Numbered from the stretch's first letter, positions 1-8,093 are shown. The stretch: 54,567 nt of DNA from Paenibacillus agri (GCF_013359945.1 NZ_JABWCS010000184.1:1-54567); one strand, 5' to 3'. The notes: generated from the letters alone by a model not told the origin. Numbers and translations are program-made.

Positions 1-84
1 GCATACAGAACACCATCCGTTCAATAAATAGTTACCTATATTATACAACATTAACGCGGTGTCGTCTTAAATAATTAAGACATA

Positions 85-118
85 AAGAAAAAGGCTGTCG
101 AAACTTTCTCGACAGCCT
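85..118 (-). terminator. Rho-independent terminator of the Crp/Fnr gene
   Basis: Perfect 10-bp stem (AGGCTGTCGA, 92-101, with its complement at 109-118) and a 7-nt loop. Read on the minus strand the stem is followed by a T-rich run (91 down to 85). It lies 40 bp past the stop of the minus-strand regulator, so it most likely ends that transcript. Confidence 0.75.
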
Positions 119-120
119 GA

Positions 121-141
121 ACGGCAGAAATGCCGTTTTTT
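121..141 (+). terminator. Plus-strand terminator of a gene left of the window
   Basis: 6-bp stem ACGGCA / TGCCGT (121-126 and 131-136) with a GAAA tetraloop, followed by six T (136-141). It is oriented to end a plus-strand transcript from outside the window, back to back with the minus-strand terminator at 85-118. Confidence 0.6.
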
Positions 142-157
142 GTTTGGAGACATTGAT

Positions 158-832
158 TTAAAAATAAGACGAGTACTGTCTCAGTTTATTTATATCTACG
201 ATAGTTACGGTTTTATTTTCCTTAATAATAATGCCGTCATCTATCAGTTCATTGAGTAGCCGCCGGAGATGGCGGTCCGAAATCCCCAGCATGCTGGCAA
301 CTTCCTTGCTAACAAAAAAGATTACCGGTGTTTCGAACAGCTCCGAAGTCTGTAGCAGGTATTTGCATAATTTGTTACGGGCAGGGTACAGCAGGGACCT
401 GGCATTCTGAATGGAGGACCGCATCAGCTTCTCTGTTATGCTGGAGCACATGAACATTAGGAAGGGGACGGATCGGGTCAGCGTGCTATTCATGATCTCC
501 AAGGGAATTCGCAAAATTTCAGTCGGCACAGCGGCAATTACAGTATGAAGGTATTGGCATTTATGAAAATATTCTATGTCCCCCAGCAGTCCTCCGCGCT
601 CCAAATAATCCACTACCGCAATGTTTCCCTTCTCAGATGAATTATGAATGGCTACCTTGCCCTCGATGATGATAAAGAACTCCGTCAATTCATTGCCGGT
701 AGAAATGACCGTTTCATTCTTCTTGTAACGCTTGATTTCAAGAGCAGGCAGGATCTCATCCGGAATAAGGTCCTGCAGATTGGCTTTTACGATGGCTGCT
801 CTAAGGTCTGGCCGAGGCTTGTTGACCGTCAT
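158..832 (-). CDS. YeiL-like Crp/Fnr family transcriptional regulator
   Basis: 224 aa, the usual length for the family. Residues about 25-120 read as the cyclic-nucleotide-binding beta-roll (EFFIIIEGKVAI, then ERGGLLGDIEYF). Residues about 175-200 form the C-terminal winged helix (SKEVASMLGISDRHLRRLLN), followed by a wing ending in DGIIIKENKTV. The start at 832 has a GAGGAG ribosome site about 8 nt upstream. The overall layout is closest to YeiL-type regulators; the effector cannot be read from sequence, and there is no CxxC cluster to suggest an iron-sulfur centre. It is divergent from the SAHH-like gene at 962, and the shared ~130-bp region holds two palindromes that are candidate operators. 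Probable role: control of itself and of that neighbour (inference). Confidence 0.8.
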   Translation of the reverse strand: MTVNKPRPDLRAAIVKANLQDLIPDEILPALEIKRYKKNETVISTGNELTEFFIIIEGKVAIHNSSEKGNIAVVDYLERGGLLGDIEYFHKCQYLHTVIAAVPTEILRIPLEIMNSTLTRSVPFLMFMCSSITEKLMRSSIQNARSLLYPARNKLCKYLLQTSELFETPVIFFVSKEVASMLGISDRHLRRLLNELIDDGIIIKENKTVTIVDINKLRQYSSYF

Positions 833-874
833 GCAGGCAGACTCCTCACGTCTTTATTTGTCGTTCTAAAAAGC

Positions 875-916
875 GGACATATGTCCTCCTGTTTATGATT
901 TTCAAATCATTATACT
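875..916. promoter_or_regulatory. Divergent regulatory region with two palindromes
   Basis: A perfect 12-bp palindrome GGACATATGTCC lies at 875-886. A second palindrome with 7-bp arms, ATGATTT-TC-AAATCAT, lies at 895-910 and directly abuts a -10-like TATACT at 911-916 that would serve the plus-strand gene starting at 962. Both are plausible sites for the Crp/Fnr-type regulator encoded next door. The palindromes are visible directly; the binding assignment is inference. Confidence 0.4.
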
Positions 917-961
917 AGAGCCAGAAAGACAAGACAAATGCATAAAGACAGAGGTGACGGT

Positions 962-2140
962 ATGAATTCTATAATTGATGACCATAGTTTGGCGAGCGCG
1001 GGAGCTGTAAGAATGCATTGGTTCCGGGAGCGGATGCCCGTTGTTGCTGGGGTAAACCAAACATTTAAGGAACAGCAGATCTTCAAAGGCAAGACGATTG
1101 CGGTATGTATGCATATTGAACCGAAAACCGGATTTTGGATTGAGGGGCTGCTAGGCGGTGGTGCGGATCATGTCTATCTGTTAGGCTGTCTGGGGACAAC
1201 CAAGAAGGATACTGCGGCATACTTGGCCTCCCTTGAGCATATCACCGTGCTGGGGAAGGAAGGGGACACTTACGAAGACCACAAGGAATATCTAAAGCTG
1301 GTGATGGAGCATAAAATAGACCTTTTCCTGGACAATGGCGCAAGCCTGATTCTGGCGCACCATGAGCTTAATCCGGGCTGGAGCCCTATGGGCGCCAATG
1401 AAGAGACGCGTTCAGGGAAGCTGCTTATCGAGAAAGGTCAGGTAGAAACGGCCTATCCCATTGTGGTGATTGACGATTCGCCCCTGAAGCAAATTCTGGA
1501 GAATGCCGTAGGTGTCGGTCAGTCGGTTGTCGACGGATTTATGAGAACCACCAGCCTGCTGGTCGGCGGGAAAAAGGTACTTATAGTGGGTTACGGATAC
1601 TGTGGGAGCGGTGTAGCGAAGAAGTTCCGTGGCTTAGGCGCCACGACCCTGGTGTATGATCTCAATCCTGTCTATCAATTGAAGGCGAAGTCGGATGGTC
1701 ATATTGTAGGTGAATTGCAGGAGTTAATTCCTCAGGCGGATGTCATTATTACTGTGACCGGCGTCTTTGATGTAATTACCGAGCAGCACATTCCTTTATT
1801 CAAAGATAAGGTGATCCTCGGCAATTCCGGTCATTACAGCTTCGAGATCAATGTTAAGGCGATCAAGCAGGCCTCCATTTCAATAGATCAGGTCAAGGAA
1901 GGGATTGAACGAATCAGCTTTGGGGAGAAAAGTCTTTATTTGCTTCACCAAGCCAATCCGCTGAACCTTGCCGGTGCTGACGGTAATCCGATTGAAATTA
2001 TGGATCTCGGGCTAGGATTACAATCCTATTCCGCCTATCGTATTGTTACAGGACTAGAGACGCTGCAACCCGGAATGCAGCCGGTGCCGGATGATATTAA
2101 TGAAAGCATCAGTCAGCTATTCATTGAATCCTTGAAATGA
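962..2140 (+). CDS. S-adenosylhomocysteine hydrolase-like NAD-binding protein
   Basis: 392 aa from the ATG at 962, which has an AGAGGTGA ribosome site; an ATG at 938 lacks one. The fold is that of adenosylhomocysteinase: N-terminal substrate domain, then the NAD-binding Rossmann motif (VGYGYCGSGVA), an NSGH-Y-EIN segment matching NIGHFDxEID, and a C-terminal NLAG segment matching NLGxA. Several family signatures are altered: DDGGD reads DNGAS, EETTTG reads EETRSG, the TQDH adenosine-binding stretch reads TKKD, the K-F-D-N motif reads K-I-L-E-N, and the C-terminal KPDHYRY tail is absent. The lysine and the N-terminal CxH histidine remain. Automated annotation would say AHCY, but classical SAH hydrolysis is doubtful; a related nucleoside-thioether substrate is possible. 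Divergent from a YeiL-like regulator. Confidence 0.7.
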   Translation: MNSIIDDHSLASAGAVRMHWFRERMPVVAGVNQTFKEQQIFKGKTIAVCMHIEPKTGFWIEGLLGGGADHVYLLGCLGTTKKDTAAYLASLEHITVLGKEGDTYEDHKEYLKLVMEHKIDLFLDNGASLILAHHELNPGWSPMGANEETRSGKLLIEKGQVETAYPIVVIDDSPLKQILENAVGVGQSVVDGFMRTTSLLVGGKKVLIVGYGYCGSGVAKKFRGLGATTLVYDLNPVYQLKAKSDGHIVGELQELIPQADVIITVTGVFDVITEQHIPLFKDKVILGNSGHYSFEINVKAIKQASISIDQVKEGIERISFGEKSLYLLHQANPLNLAGADGNPIEIMDLGLGLQSYSAYRIVTGLETLQPGMQPVPDDINESISQLFIESLK

Positions 2141-2210
2141 TCCATTCCCTTTCAAGGAACAAGAAAACGAACAGTTGATTTCACGAAGCGTAGCTTGTGG
2201 AGTTATACAA

Positions 2211-2247
2211 AGAGGCTGTCCCAAACACAAACTTTGGAACAGCCTCT
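2211..2247. terminator. Hairpin between convergent genes
   Basis: Long stem of AGAGGCTGT (2211-2219) with ACAGCCTCT (2239-2247), extended inward by CCAAA / TTTGG around a short loop. It sits between the SAHH-like gene ending at 2140 and the minus-strand amidase ending at 2287, so it can end both transcripts. The T-tract is weak on either side. Confidence 0.6.
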
Positions 2248-2286
2248 TGTACTTACTCGGGGTATGAAGTTGTCTACTCTACGTGT

Positions 2287-3885
2287 TTATTTAAGGGGCG
2301 GAGTGCTGAGTGGAGCTTTGCGCACCTTCGCTGCTTGCTCATAAGAATATGCAAGCGAGAGGAGCAGCGGTTCGCTGTAATCGCGACCGAGCAGTTCGGC
2401 TCCGATTGGAACGCCAAGCGGCGCCGTTGCGGTTGGCGTAGAGAAGCCGCCTGGGAACGTGACGGCCGGGAAGCCTGTGCCGTTAGATAGCGTACCGTTG
2501 CGCTCCATCTGATCCGCTGCGCTGATCGGCGCGACGAGTACCTTCTGCAGCGGGTACAGGATGGCGTCAAGCCCCAAGTCAGCCATCTTCGAAGATACTG
2601 CCAGACGCAGTTTGTCACGGTTCAGGGTGCGGTCTTTATACTCCTGGTTGTTCAGGCCGTCTTCCACGGCAATTTCGGTTTCAAGTGTTTTTTGGACTGT
2701 CGGTGATGCGGTTTTGGAATCCACCAGCTGACGGAAGGTTTTCACGGGAGCGTTGGGTCCAAGTTCGGCGAAGTATTTATCCATCGCAGATCTAGCTTCC
2801 CAGCTAGCCGTCCCTACCTTCGGTGACAATGTATCGTATTCCGGAAGCGAGAAACGGATGATCTTCGCGCCTTTGGCTTCCATCGTTTTGATCACTTGCT
2901 CCATGACCTTATTTACTTCTGCATGGCGTTCCTCCGTACCGTACAGATTGGTCATGACGCCGATTCGCGCGCCTTTCAGCGAATTCGCATTCAATCCGGC
3001 CGCATAGCTTTTCGGGGTCTTGCCGACGCCGAATGCGGTGATAGGATCTTTCGGGTCATAACCGACCATGACGTCGAGCAGTCTGGCCGCGTCTTTCACT
3101 GTGCGAGTGATCGGGCCTATTTCATCTTGCGTAAAGCTGTTAGGCATGACGCCGGCACGGCTGATCAAACCCCTGGTGGGACGCACGCCAACCAGGCTGT
3201 TGGCGGAAGCGGGAGAGCGGATCGATTGACCGGTGTCGCTGCCCGCTCCCAGCACGGCGAGATTGCTGGCAATAGCCGCGCCGGTACCTCCGCTTGAGCC
3301 GCCTGGGGTCAGGGTTAAGTCGTATGGGTTCAACACTTGGCCGCCGAGGCTGCTGATGGACATGCCTCCGCGCGCGAATTCCTGCAGATTGGCTTTTGCG
3401 AGGATGATAGCCCCGGCTTTGCGCATCTTATCTACTGTGAAGGCGTCGGATGGTGGTACCGAGTCTTTCATGGCCACGTTGCCTCCAGTCGTAGGCATAT
3501 CCTTAGTATTGTAGTTGTCCTTCAAAATGATCGGGATGCAAAACAAGGGACTAACCTTGCCTTTGCTGTCTTTGTACTGCTTATCCATCTTCGCTGCAAG
3601 GTTCAATGCGTCATTGTTGACGTTAATAATGGAGTTGATGGCTGGGCCTTTCTTGTCATAAGCATTGATACGGGCGAGGTAACTTTTGACCAGTGCGGTA
3701 CAAGTGAGTGTTCCGTTCGCGAATGCGGCGTGAATGCTGTCTACAGTTGCTTCCTCAAGGACGAAGGGCTTAGCTTTTTTGTCTTTATCTTTCGCGTCCT
3801 TGCCGTAGGCGGGAAACTGTAAAACTCCGAAGATTAAAACCAAGGCGATGACAAGTGATGTTAGATTTCTGGGTGTAAATTTCAT
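2287..3885 (-). CDS. Secreted amidase signature (AS) family enzyme
   Basis: 532 aa from the ATG at 3885, chosen because AGGAGGG lies at the right distance and a signal peptide follows directly (basic start, hydrophobic LTSLVIALVLIFGVLQF, cleavage likely after AYG near residue 28). The open frame extends upstream to 3978 without a ribosome site. The amidase signature triad is visible: Lys122 (ILKDNYNTK), cis-Ser198 in PGGSSGGTG, and nucleophile Ser221 in DTGQSIRSPA. Family members hydrolyse amides (amidotransferase subunits, aryl and peptide amidases); the substrate is not predictable. Export argues against a GatA role and for action on an extracellular amide. It stands alone as a single gene. 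Confidence 0.85.
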   Translation of the reverse strand: MKFTPRNLTSLVIALVLIFGVLQFPAYGKDAKDKDKKAKPFVLEEATVDSIHAAFANGTLTCTALVKSYLARINAYDKKGPAINSIINVNNDALNLAAKMDKQYKDSKGKVSPLFCIPIILKDNYNTKDMPTTGGNVAMKDSVPPSDAFTVDKMRKAGAIILAKANLQEFARGGMSISSLGGQVLNPYDLTLTPGGSSGGTGAAIASNLAVLGAGSDTGQSIRSPASANSLVGVRPTRGLISRAGVMPNSFTQDEIGPITRTVKDAARLLDVMVGYDPKDPITAFGVGKTPKSYAAGLNANSLKGARIGVMTNLYGTEERHAEVNKVMEQVIKTMEAKGAKIIRFSLPEYDTLSPKVGTASWEARSAMDKYFAELGPNAPVKTFRQLVDSKTASPTVQKTLETEIAVEDGLNNQEYKDRTLNRDKLRLAVSSKMADLGLDAILYPLQKVLVAPISAADQMERNGTLSNGTGFPAVTFPGGFSTPTATAPLGVPIGAELLGRDYSEPLLLSLAYSYEQAAKVRKAPLSTPPLK

Positions 3886-3916
3886 TAAATGCCCTCCTAT
3901 TATTTTATGCGTCAGA

Positions 3917-3989
3917 TTATATAACTTAAAATTTAAAATAGCAATAGATTTCGTAGATTGTGTTAATTTATATAACATTAAAATTTAAA
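3917..3989. repeat. Direct repeat upstream of the amidase
   Basis: The stretch TTATATAAC followed by TTAAAATTTAAA occurs at 3917-3937 and again, with one extra A, at 3968-3989, 51 bp apart. It is AT-rich and lies in the amidase 5' region. It could be a duplicated promoter or operator, or a scar of the mobile-element insertion to its right. Confidence 0.4.
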
Positions 3990-4186
3990 GCAGACCTCGG
4001 GGCTGCGTGGAAGCCGTCGTGAAGCAGTTAGAGTCCCGGATACAGGAAACGCCAAAGGATAAGCCGCTAAAAAAAGCAGTACGCGCGTTCCGCAAAGACC
4101 GGCTCCCTCGTCTGCAAAAATACGAAGTTCAGCAAAGCAAAAATACGAAGTTCAGCAAAGCAAAAAAAATGGCGATGCAAGGATAA
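3989..4186 (+). pseudogene. Probable IS1182-family transposase fragment
   Basis: A frame open for 65 codons without a usable start. Its conceptual product contains QLESRIQETPKDKPLKKAV and a following RKDRLPRLQKYE, which resembles the helical middle of IS1182-type transposases as I remember them. It lacks the DDE domain and is broken by a 23-bp tandem duplication, so only a scrap remains. Alternative: unrelated coincidental frame. Not alignable here. Confidence 0.35.
4116..4161. repeat. 23-bp perfect tandem duplication
   Basis: Two adjacent copies (4116-4138 and 4139-4161) of a 23-nt unit beginning AAAAATACGAAG and ending CAGCAAAGC. The unit length is not a multiple of three, so it shifts the frame of the transposase-like fragment that contains it. 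Confidence 0.85.
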
Positions 4187-4206
4187 CCCTTGTACCGCCA
4201 TTTTTT
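4167..4206 (+). terminator. Intrinsic terminator used as intron insertion site
   Basis: Stem AAATGGCG (4167-4174) with CGCCATTT (4196-4203), plus inner GCAAGG/CCTTGT pairing, followed by a run of T to 4206. The group II intron begins at 4210, directly 3' of the T-tract. Insertion behind intrinsic terminators is the known behaviour of class C introns. Confidence 0.7.
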
Positions 4207-4209
4207 CAT

Positions 4210-5326
4210 GTGCGCCCGGCATGGGCGATAACTTGGCGGTGAAAGTCCGCTACAGGCTTGGCAGTAGGAACTGTTAGCCAAGGGCAAGGGTGTCTGCCGC
4301 GAGGCAGAATCTGAAGGAAGCCGGAGGCAAACCCTCGGTCTGACGAACAGAAATCACATACAAGGCAGGGTGGGACGGACGAGCTCGCATGACAAAGCAA
4401 AGTCCAATACTGCCCGAATCCCATCCTGTAAATGTGGCGGATAGATGAGGGGAAGGTTATCGCTCTTACCCGGGGAGATCCCACAGACGCGAAGTAGGAA
4501 AAAAATCCGAAATAGCGGAGTGAAGCTCGCTGTGAGAAGTCAGCAGAGGCCATAGTACGGAAAGTTTCATCTACCTGAACGAATTTGACCAGGAAATGAA
4601 GAGTCGGGAAGTGAACGTCATCCGGTATGCAGATAACATCGTGGTACTAGCCAGAAGCAAACGGGCAGCAACACGGCTTTTGGAATCCTGCGGGAGGTAT
4701 TTGGAGAACAAGCTAAGACTCCAGATGAATGCGCAGAAAAGCAAGGTCGTCAGCGTAGTGGCCCGGAAGCATTTCAAATTCCTTGGTTTTGCACTAGGAA
4801 AGAACAGAAATAGCGTGGATATTCGCGCGCATGGTCAGTCCCTCGCAAAAGCAAAGAAGAAGCTGAAAGAACTGACGAGCCGCAGTCAAGGAAGGAATAT
4901 CCGTCAAGTCATGGAGAAGGTGAAAGTCTACATTCGGGGCTGGATTGGCTACTACTATGTGGCCGACATGAATTGAATCTTGCAAAACTGGAGCGAATGG
5001 CTGCGGAGGCGACTTCGAATGTACATCTGGAAAGGATGGAAGAAGCCGAGAAGTAAGGTGCAAAACCTGCGCAAGCTAGGAATACCGGAAGGGCAGGCAT
5101 ACCAGTGAGCAAACTCGCGCCTTGGGTATTGGAGAATCGCCGGAGCCCGGTGTTGTCTCGTTCCATGACAAATGAAAAGCTCGCGCTGGCCGGATATTAT
5201 GACTTTCCGGCACAGTACGAGCATCTACGAAAATAGCACGTATGCGGTTGAACCGCCGTATACCGAACGGTACGTACGGTGGTGTGAGAGGTCGGCTACT
5301 CAACGATGGGTAGTCTCCTACTCGAT
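4210..5326 (+). mobile_element. Degenerate group II intron, class C
   Basis: The 5' end reads GTGCGCCCGGCATGGGCG, the group II GUGYG start, followed by typical domain I text (GGTGAAAGTCCGC, GAAGGAAGCCGGAGG, ACCCGGGGAGATC, CAGCAGAGGCCATAGTA). Near the 3' end, domain V is intact at about 5250-5283 with the CGC catalytic triad and the GTATACCGAACGGTACGTAC core, matching the Oceanobacillus class C intron as I recall it. Domain VI follows and the element ends near TACTCGAT at 5326. At 1.1 kb it is about half normal size because most of the intron-encoded protein is deleted. It cannot be autonomous; RNA splicing in trans is conceivable. Confidence 0.85.
4566..5236 (+). pseudogene. Group II intron reverse transcriptase/maturase remnant
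   Basis: Similarity to intron-encoded proteins (LtrA type) starts in mid-domain, at IYLNEFDQEM before any start codon; the RT finger and most palm blocks (about 250 residues) are missing. The active-site YADD box reads YADN (residues encoded near 4627). A TGA at 4974-4976 interrupts the maturase region after RGWIGYYYVADMN, a second TGA replaces a Trp near 5106, and a one-base deletion near 5143 shifts the frame before RSMTNEKLALAGYYDFPAQ; the tail ends at TAG 5234-5236. The longest intact piece is 126 codons (4596-4976). Clearly a dead gene. Confidence 0.85.
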
Positions 5327-5378
5327 TACGTTGATAATTTCTTTACTTGGATTTAATCATTACATAATAAATCGTACT

Positions 5379-5428
5379 TATACTCAAAGGTGTTTACTAA
5401 TAGTAAATATATACTTACTATGAGTGAA
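5379..5428 (+). promoter_or_regulatory. -10 box with two tandem TetR-type operators
   Basis: A -10-like TATACT (5379-5384) is followed by GTGTTTAC-TAATA-GTAAATAT (5390-5410) and a weaker TTAC-TATGA-GTGA unit centred on 5421. The two dyad centres are 21 bp apart, two helical turns. The same arrangement occurs at 8917-8965. The position over the expected transcription start suggests repression of the 5503-8735 operon, whose last gene is a TetR protein. Confidence 0.6.
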
Positions 5429-5502
5429 TTCATGGTGATAAACCGCTCGCAGGGCATTGCAAATGCCGAATTTCGGGCCAAATATTAGGGTGGGGTGAAC
5501 AT

Positions 5503-6309
5503 ATGAACCGGTTAATTCCTTTCCAGGGAACACATAATTTCCGTGATATGGGCGGTTATCGTACTGCCGATGGCCGTAAAGTCAAACATGGTCTTTTCTT
5601 TCGTTCAGACGAATTATTTGCGTTATCAGAGCAGGATATCAGGGATTTTCAAGGCCTGAATATCCGAACGATAGTTGATTACCGCAGTGAATATGAGGTA
5701 CAGAAGAAGCCTGACCCGATCTTCCCGCAGGTGAACCATCTGCACGTACAAGCCATTACGTCCGGTTCGCTATCTATGATGAATATGCCGGATCAAACGG
5801 AGAATGAGGATCAGCAGGAGCATTTTATAATAGGTTTGTTAAAAAGCGGGTTCTTCAAGCAGTATCGTTCAGATACGATGATGTTGGATCTATACAGGAA
5901 CTTGGTGTTTAACAACCCGGCATATCAACGGTTAATGGAGATGATTCAGCTTGAAAACAATCTGGGACTGCTGCAGCATTGTACGGCTGGCAAAGATCGG
6001 ACCGGCGTGGGAGCAGCTCTGATTTTAATGGCGCTCGGCGTTTCGGAGGCCGATATTATGGAGGATTATCTGCTCACCAATGAAACGATGAGGGAGATCA
6101 ATGGCCAAATTCTGCATCAGCTTGCCGGGCATGTGGATGAGGATGACCTGAAGAATATTGAGCATATGCTCGGCATTAAAGAGGAGTATATGGAGGCTGT
6201 TTTTAAATCTGTTAAGGACAAATATGGAGATTACGATTCGTATTTAGCCGCCCAGTTCGACCTAACGCTTTCCAAACGGGAAGCTTTACAAAAGCTGTGT
6301 TTGGAATGA
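5503..6309 (+). CDS. Tyrosine-protein phosphatase (DSP-like, Y_phosphatase3)
   Basis: 268 aa. The cysteine phosphatase loop is present as HCTAGKDRTGVG, with Cys160 and Arg166 in the CX5R motif plus the Lys-Asp pair typical of bacterial MptpB-like enzymes, some of which also act on phosphoinositides. The N-terminus TFNFRDMGGY-type motif appears as THNFRDMGGYR. The start at 5503 follows GGTGGGGTG. It is first in an operon with a GH3 hydrolase and a TetR regulator; the stop lies 20 bp before the GH3 start. A cytoplasmic role in dephosphorylating a protein or phosphorylated small molecule is likely; the physiological substrate is unknown. Confidence 0.85.
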   Translation: MNRLIPFQGTHNFRDMGGYRTADGRKVKHGLFFRSDELFALSEQDIRDFQGLNIRTIVDYRSEYEVQKKPDPIFPQVNHLHVQAITSGSLSMMNMPDQTENEDQQEHFIIGLLKSGFFKQYRSDTMMLDLYRNLVFNNPAYQRLMEMIQLENNLGLLQHCTAGKDRTGVGAALILMALGVSEADIMEDYLLTNETMREINGQILHQLAGHVDEDDLKNIEHMLGIKEEYMEAVFKSVKDKYGDYDSYLAAQFDLTLSKREALQKLCLE

Positions 6310-6329
6310 GTGTCAGGAGGATCAATAAC

Positions 6330-8027
6330 GTGGTAAACTTGGAAGCAAAACCGTTTAATTTAAAGCCTGCGGACATACAGTGGGTTCATGAAACACTGGC
6401 AGCGATGGACGTTAAGGAGAAAATCGGACAATTATTCTGTCTGATCGGTTGGACAGATGATCCCCAGCAGTTAAAGGTGCTGCTTGAAGCAGTCAAGCCG
6501 GGCGGAATGCTATTTCGCCCTGGAGCAGGGGCGTCTGTGCAGGAGACGCATCGCTTCATTCAACAGCTGTCTGATATTCCGTTGCTTCTTGCTGCTAATT
6601 TGGAAGCCGGGGGAAATGGGATTGCTATCGATGGTACCTACTTCGGTAATCCTCTGCAGGTTGCCGCTACAGATGATGAAGACATGGCCTATAAGCTGGG
6701 TCTTGTGGCTGGCAGGGAAGGATGGGCGGTTGGCTGCAATTGGGCCTTTGCGCCGGTAGTGGACATAGATCTTAACTTTCGGAACCCGATAACGAACGTT
6801 CGGACGTTCGGAGCCGATCCAGCACGTGTCGCAAGGATGGCGAAAGCGTTCACTGCAGGGATGCAGGAGAGTGGACTTGCAGTGTCGGTTAAGCATTTTC
6901 CGGGTGACGGCGTGGATGAGCGTGATCAGCATCTCTTAACTTCGGTAAATTCCTTGTCCGTTGAGGCCTGGGAAGCGACTTATGGGAAGGTCTTTCGGGA
7001 AGTCATCGAGGCGGGGGCCAACACCGTAATGGCCGGCCATATTATGCTTCCGGCATACTCGCGAATGCTTGCTCCCGGCCTAAGTGATGAAGAAATCATG
7101 CCCGCGACCTTGGCCCCCGAGCTGTTACAGGGGCTGCTTCGGGATCGTCTAGGTTTTAATGGTCTTGTTGTTACGGATGCGACACTGATGGCTGGTTTTA
7201 TGATGGCAGAGAGGCGTGAGATTGCCGTCCCGAAGGCTATTGCTTCTGGCTGTGATATGTTCTTGTTCAACAAGAATATAGAAGAAGATTTCAGCTTCAT
7301 GGAGAAAGGGCTGGAAAGCGGAATTCTCACCGTGCAAAGGCTAGATGAAGCCGTCACCCGCATTTTAGCCCTCAAAGCATCTTTAGGGCTCCATCAGCGG
7401 CAACGTTCCGGCACACTTGTACCGGAGCCGGAGGCGCTCTCGCTGCTGCAATGTGAGGAGCATCGGTTATGGTCGAAGGCCTCCGCAGACCAAGGTGTCA
7501 CCCTTGTCAAAGATACGCAACAGTTACTGCCGATTTCCGCCGCTAAGCATAGACGTGTACTCTTATATAGTCTGACAAATGGTAAAGCGCCTGGGAAGGG
7601 TTCGGACGTAAGCCAACTGGCAGAGCGATTAGTGAAGGAAGGGTTTGAAATTACACGCTTTGACTCTGAACAACTTGGCTTTGCAGCCATATTCCAAGCC
7701 GTAGAGCAGCTGCGCGATCAGTATGATCTGATACTATACGCAGCAAATGTGGAGACAGCAAGCAATCAGACAACCGTTCGTATCCATTGGGAACCGCATC
7801 TTGCGGCTAATGTGCCATGGTTTATACGGGAAGTGCCTACGGTGTTTATTTCTTTTGCCAACCCGTATCATTTGCTGGATGTTCCCCGCATACCTACGTA
7901 TATTAACGCCTATTCGTGCAATGAAGCCACAATCGAAGCCGTGGTTGACAAGCTGCTCGGCCGCTCACCTTTTGCGGGAACCGATCCGGTAGATTCATTC
8001 TGCGGTTTGTGGGAAGCAAAGCTGTAG
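6330..8027 (+). CDS. Glycoside hydrolase family 3 (NagZ-type) protein
   Basis: 565 aa from the GTG at 6330, which has AGGAGG at 6315-6320; an in-frame ATG at 6297 inside the upstream gene lacks a ribosome site. The N-terminal TIM barrel carries the NagZ-style histidine motif KHFPGDGVDERDQH (Lys188-His189 on) and the nucleophile Asp283 in LVVTDATLMAG. A C-terminal domain of about 200 residues follows, as in two-domain Bacillus YbbD/NagZ enzymes. No signal peptide is visible, so it is probably cytoplasmic. Likely an exo-beta-N-acetylglucosaminidase or related beta-glycosidase. Co-transcribed with a phosphatase and a TetR regulator. Confidence 0.85.
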   Translation: MVNLEAKPFNLKPADIQWVHETLAAMDVKEKIGQLFCLIGWTDDPQQLKVLLEAVKPGGMLFRPGAGASVQETHRFIQQLSDIPLLLAANLEAGGNGIAIDGTYFGNPLQVAATDDEDMAYKLGLVAGREGWAVGCNWAFAPVVDIDLNFRNPITNVRTFGADPARVARMAKAFTAGMQESGLAVSVKHFPGDGVDERDQHLLTSVNSLSVEAWEATYGKVFREVIEAGANTVMAGHIMLPAYSRMLAPGLSDEEIMPATLAPELLQGLLRDRLGFNGLVVTDATLMAGFMMAERREIAVPKAIASGCDMFLFNKNIEEDFSFMEKGLESGILTVQRLDEAVTRILALKASLGLHQRQRSGTLVPEPEALSLLQCEEHRLWSKASADQGVTLVKDTQQLLPISAAKHRRVLLYSLTNGKAPGKGSDVSQLAERLVKEGFEITRFDSEQLGFAAIFQAVEQLRDQYDLILYAANVETASNQTTVRIHWEPHLAANVPWFIREVPTVFISFANPYHLLDVPRIPTYINAYSCNEATIEAVVDKLLGRSPFAGTDPVDSFCGLWEAKL

Positions 8028-8093
8028 GCTGTAAAGGATATCCTTATTGGAAATGCCAATTTCGGTAACTATAAATGAATAAGGGGGAGTTTA

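Noticed and set aside
2197..2490. 97-codon plus-strand frame after the SAHH-like gene
   Set aside because: Overlaps the hairpin at 2211-2247 and the 3' end of the amidase on the other strand; product is not protein-like.
5172..5423. 83-codon frame across the intron 3' end
   Set aside because: It runs through domains V and VI of the intron and the operator downstream; it is structural RNA, not a gene.
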